Source of the DNA: Ignavibacteriales bacterium
GTDB lineage: Bacteria > Bacteroidota > Ignavibacteria > Ignavibacteriales > Ignavibacteriaceae
DNA length: 48,908 bases
Assembly: GCA_016707115.1 (NCBI GenBank)
Contig: JADJIH010000022.1
Location: forward strand, 1-48,908
Direction of reading: 5' to 3'
The notes under the pieces were generated by a model, which ran no database searches, was not told where the DNA came from, and saw only the letters and a list, made by a program, of their open reading frames with translations. Each line of letters begins with the position of its first letter. Position 1 is the stretch's first letter. The translations under genes were made by a program, and so were the position numbers. Shown here piece after piece: positions 47,619-48,908 of the stretch.

Positions 47619-48316
47619 TTATTTCAACAAAATCATCTTTTTTGTTTCGATAAAATTTTCAGCCTTTAACTGATAATAATATACACCTGAACTTAATTGA
47701 AATCCGCTTGTTGTAAATTGTTCACTATAACTTCCCTGCAGATCTGTATTCATCCACAAGAGTTGCAACTTCTTTACCTGCTGCATCATAAATCTTTAAT
47801 GTTTGATGACTGCCGACCGAAGAGTTCCAACTTATCATTGTGCTGGGATTAAATGGGTTTGGATAATTCTGATCAAGAATAAAATCTTTTACAACAATAT
47901 TATCATCTTCTGAGGAAGGTTCTTGATATGTACGTGAACAAACTTCTGTCAAATTCCATCGATCTTGTGAGTTATTAAATCCATCTCCGTTTACACTGTT
48001 ACCTGCTGAGAAAATTGTATCGGTATATACCTGATTTGCAGCAGTAAAATTAAAGGTCCAGCTTACTGATCCTCCAGAAAATGTTTTCGGGTTTGTGTGT
48101 ACAAGTTCTGATAACATTAACTCGCCGGATTGTCCCTTTATTAATGTATCCGGACCCGTGATCTGAACCTGAACTGAATTATCTCTCTGAACATTATGGC
48201 AGGTACATCCAACACCATTTTTTTCGGTTCTTCCGACTATGCCGGTAAATTTTGAGATCCCTGCATAAATTAAAGCACCAAAATAATCACCAGGAAAATG
48301 TAGTAATATATTTCAT
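47619..48316 (-). CDS. Secreted CxCH-motif protein with T9SS tail, frameshifts at both ends
   Basis: ATG 48316 with strong AGGAGA upstream. The signal segment is broken by frame changes near 48290 and 48270. The main frame then reads YAGISKFTGIVGRTEKNGVG and GCTCHNVQRDNSVQVQITGP, followed by DTLIKGQSGELMLSEL. Proteins of this plan (a C-x-C-H or CxxCH near a GRT start, then a beta-sandwich) are common secreted proteins of Bacteroidota/Ignavibacteria, sometimes labelled choice-of-anchor V. The CTCH is not a standard CxxCH haem site. The tail NYPNPFNPSTMISW is class 1, and it reads out of frame from about 47725 to the stop at 47619 (SSGVYYYQLKAENF, TKKMILLK). Function unknown. Confidence 0.65.
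47805..47832. repeat. Four 7-bp near-repeats in sorting tail (class 1, degenerate)
   Basis: GATGACT, GCCGACC, GAAGAGT and TCCAACT in succession. The most diverged copy, at the same tail position. Confidence 0.6.
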
Positions 48317-48548
48317 TTTGTCTCCTAATTAAACAAATTACAGGTTATACGTAGTAGTGACACAAAAGCATAAAGGTGACAGGGTTTTTAATTTATTTTT
48401 TTGAGAGAAGAACAATAAGATCGAAGTATTTTCTGATTAAGAAAAATTCAACGAATAAAAAGAAAATTGAGATTTATTAAATCATTCTTGCAGTAAACCA
48501 ATTATATTTACTTATAATATTTTTGTTTTTACTGCAAAAGGAACTATA

Positions 48549-48908
48549 ATGAAACACGCTGCCGTGTGTACTCTTCAATTTTCACTTTATTTTGCTTCAC
48601 TTTTTTATTACTAAGTTGCAAAGATACAATAGATCAGCCCTTAGCTTCAACAACGCCAAGTGGTGAACAGATAGAAAATAGTAGGTTTGCAAAATTTGTA
48701 AATGAACTTAAAGATTTACCTGTTGATCAGCGTTCAGTTGTAATAAAGAATTTTATTATTGATTATCCTGTCTCACCGATTATTGAAAATAGCCTTGCCT
48801 GCTTTTATGGTAAACTTCTGCCGTTTTAATTAATGGGTGATATTCAGGCCGGATGGACAAAACCCGATACAATGGAATCAATTTCTTGCGGTGATGAGAA
48901 ATTATTTA
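48549..48908 (+). CDS. Predicted lipoprotein, 3' end outside window, frameshifted
   Basis: ATG 48549 is preceded by AAAAGGAAC. The coherent signal peptide reads in a second frame from 48566 (YSSIFTLFCFTFLLLSCKD) with a lipobox LLSC, so one frame slip lies between. The mature part (SRFAKFVNELKDLPVDQRSV, then IIENSLACFYGKLLPF) ends as read at 48829, but sense sequence goes on in another frame (NGDIQAGWTKPDTMESISCG) to the window end. The second part is reminiscent of the N-terminal E-set region of esterase-like proteins, which is a weak guess. Function not assigned. Confidence 0.5.

Noticed and set aside
1..48908. tRNA, rRNA, riboswitch or origin features
   Set aside because: I saw no clover-leaf with a CCA end, no rRNA segment and no clear riboswitch core in any spacer; short AT-rich spacers cannot be excluded by eye.

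Overview
The window is low-GC, gene-dense bacterial chromosome. Most likely it belongs to the Ignavibacteria (Bacteroidota/Chlorobiota side). The main clue is nine large secreted proteins that end in the NYPNPFNPST-type C-terminal sorting tail (type IX secretion, Por), in the form typical of Ignavibacterium and Melioribacter relatives. Starts are ATG, with TTG and GTG also used. I saw no tRNA, rRNA, CRISPR array or prophage block.

Layout. 1-3.4 kb: the 3' part of ettA (ABC-F translation factor), a REP-like array around a single-domain Y1 transposase, and a lipoprotein. 3.4-4.8 kb: a decayed sorting-tail protein. 4.8-9.0 kb: a minus-strand cluster gatE - BRO-type antirepressor gene - gatD, the archaeal-type Glu-tRNA(Gln) amidotransferase split by a phage-type gene. 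9.1-18.3 kb: ordinary metabolism and envelope genes (C1-type cysteine protease, acyl-CoA dehydrogenase, cupin plus methyltransferase, PfkB kinase, zinc peptidase, thioesterase, and a HisH-like protein without its catalytic cysteine). 18.5-25.2 kb: a beta-helix sorting-tail protein, an ATP-grasp enzyme, a membrane protein, and a probable copper-import pair (Cys-rich exported protein plus OprC-like TonB receptor). 25.3-36.6 kb: GHL10 glycoside hydrolase, serA, Na+/alanine symporter, GH43 hydrolase, M28 peptidase and YpfJ-type metallopeptidase. 36.8-48.3 kb: a run of minus-strand secreted proteins with sorting tails, including a 2.3-kb tandem duplication of a YCF48-like repeat protein and a CotH/lamin-tail protein. 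The last gene, on the plus strand, is cut by the window end.

How the genes fit together: the carbohydrate-active enzymes, secreted peptidases, symporter and outer-membrane receptor suit a heterotroph that degrades polymers outside the cell. GatDE would make Gln-tRNA(Gln) from Glu-tRNA(Gln). The copper pair would supply periplasmic cuproenzymes.

The most unusual observations are these. (1) An archaeal-type GatDE pair is present, interrupted by a BRO gene. (2) Eight of the nine sorting tails carry an array of four 7-bp near-repeats at one fixed position, in two sequence classes, and the two tandem paralogs carry different classes, which implies tail exchange at the NPFNPST junction. (3) A palindrome encoding LPAGRQG lies inside one tail and recurs in noncoding spacers. 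(4) The HisH-like protein has lost its cysteine. (5) Many reading frames are broken, often at A/T runs and mostly in the sorting-tail genes. This may be sequencing error or real decay, so several entries give a reconstructed gene spanning more than one frame.
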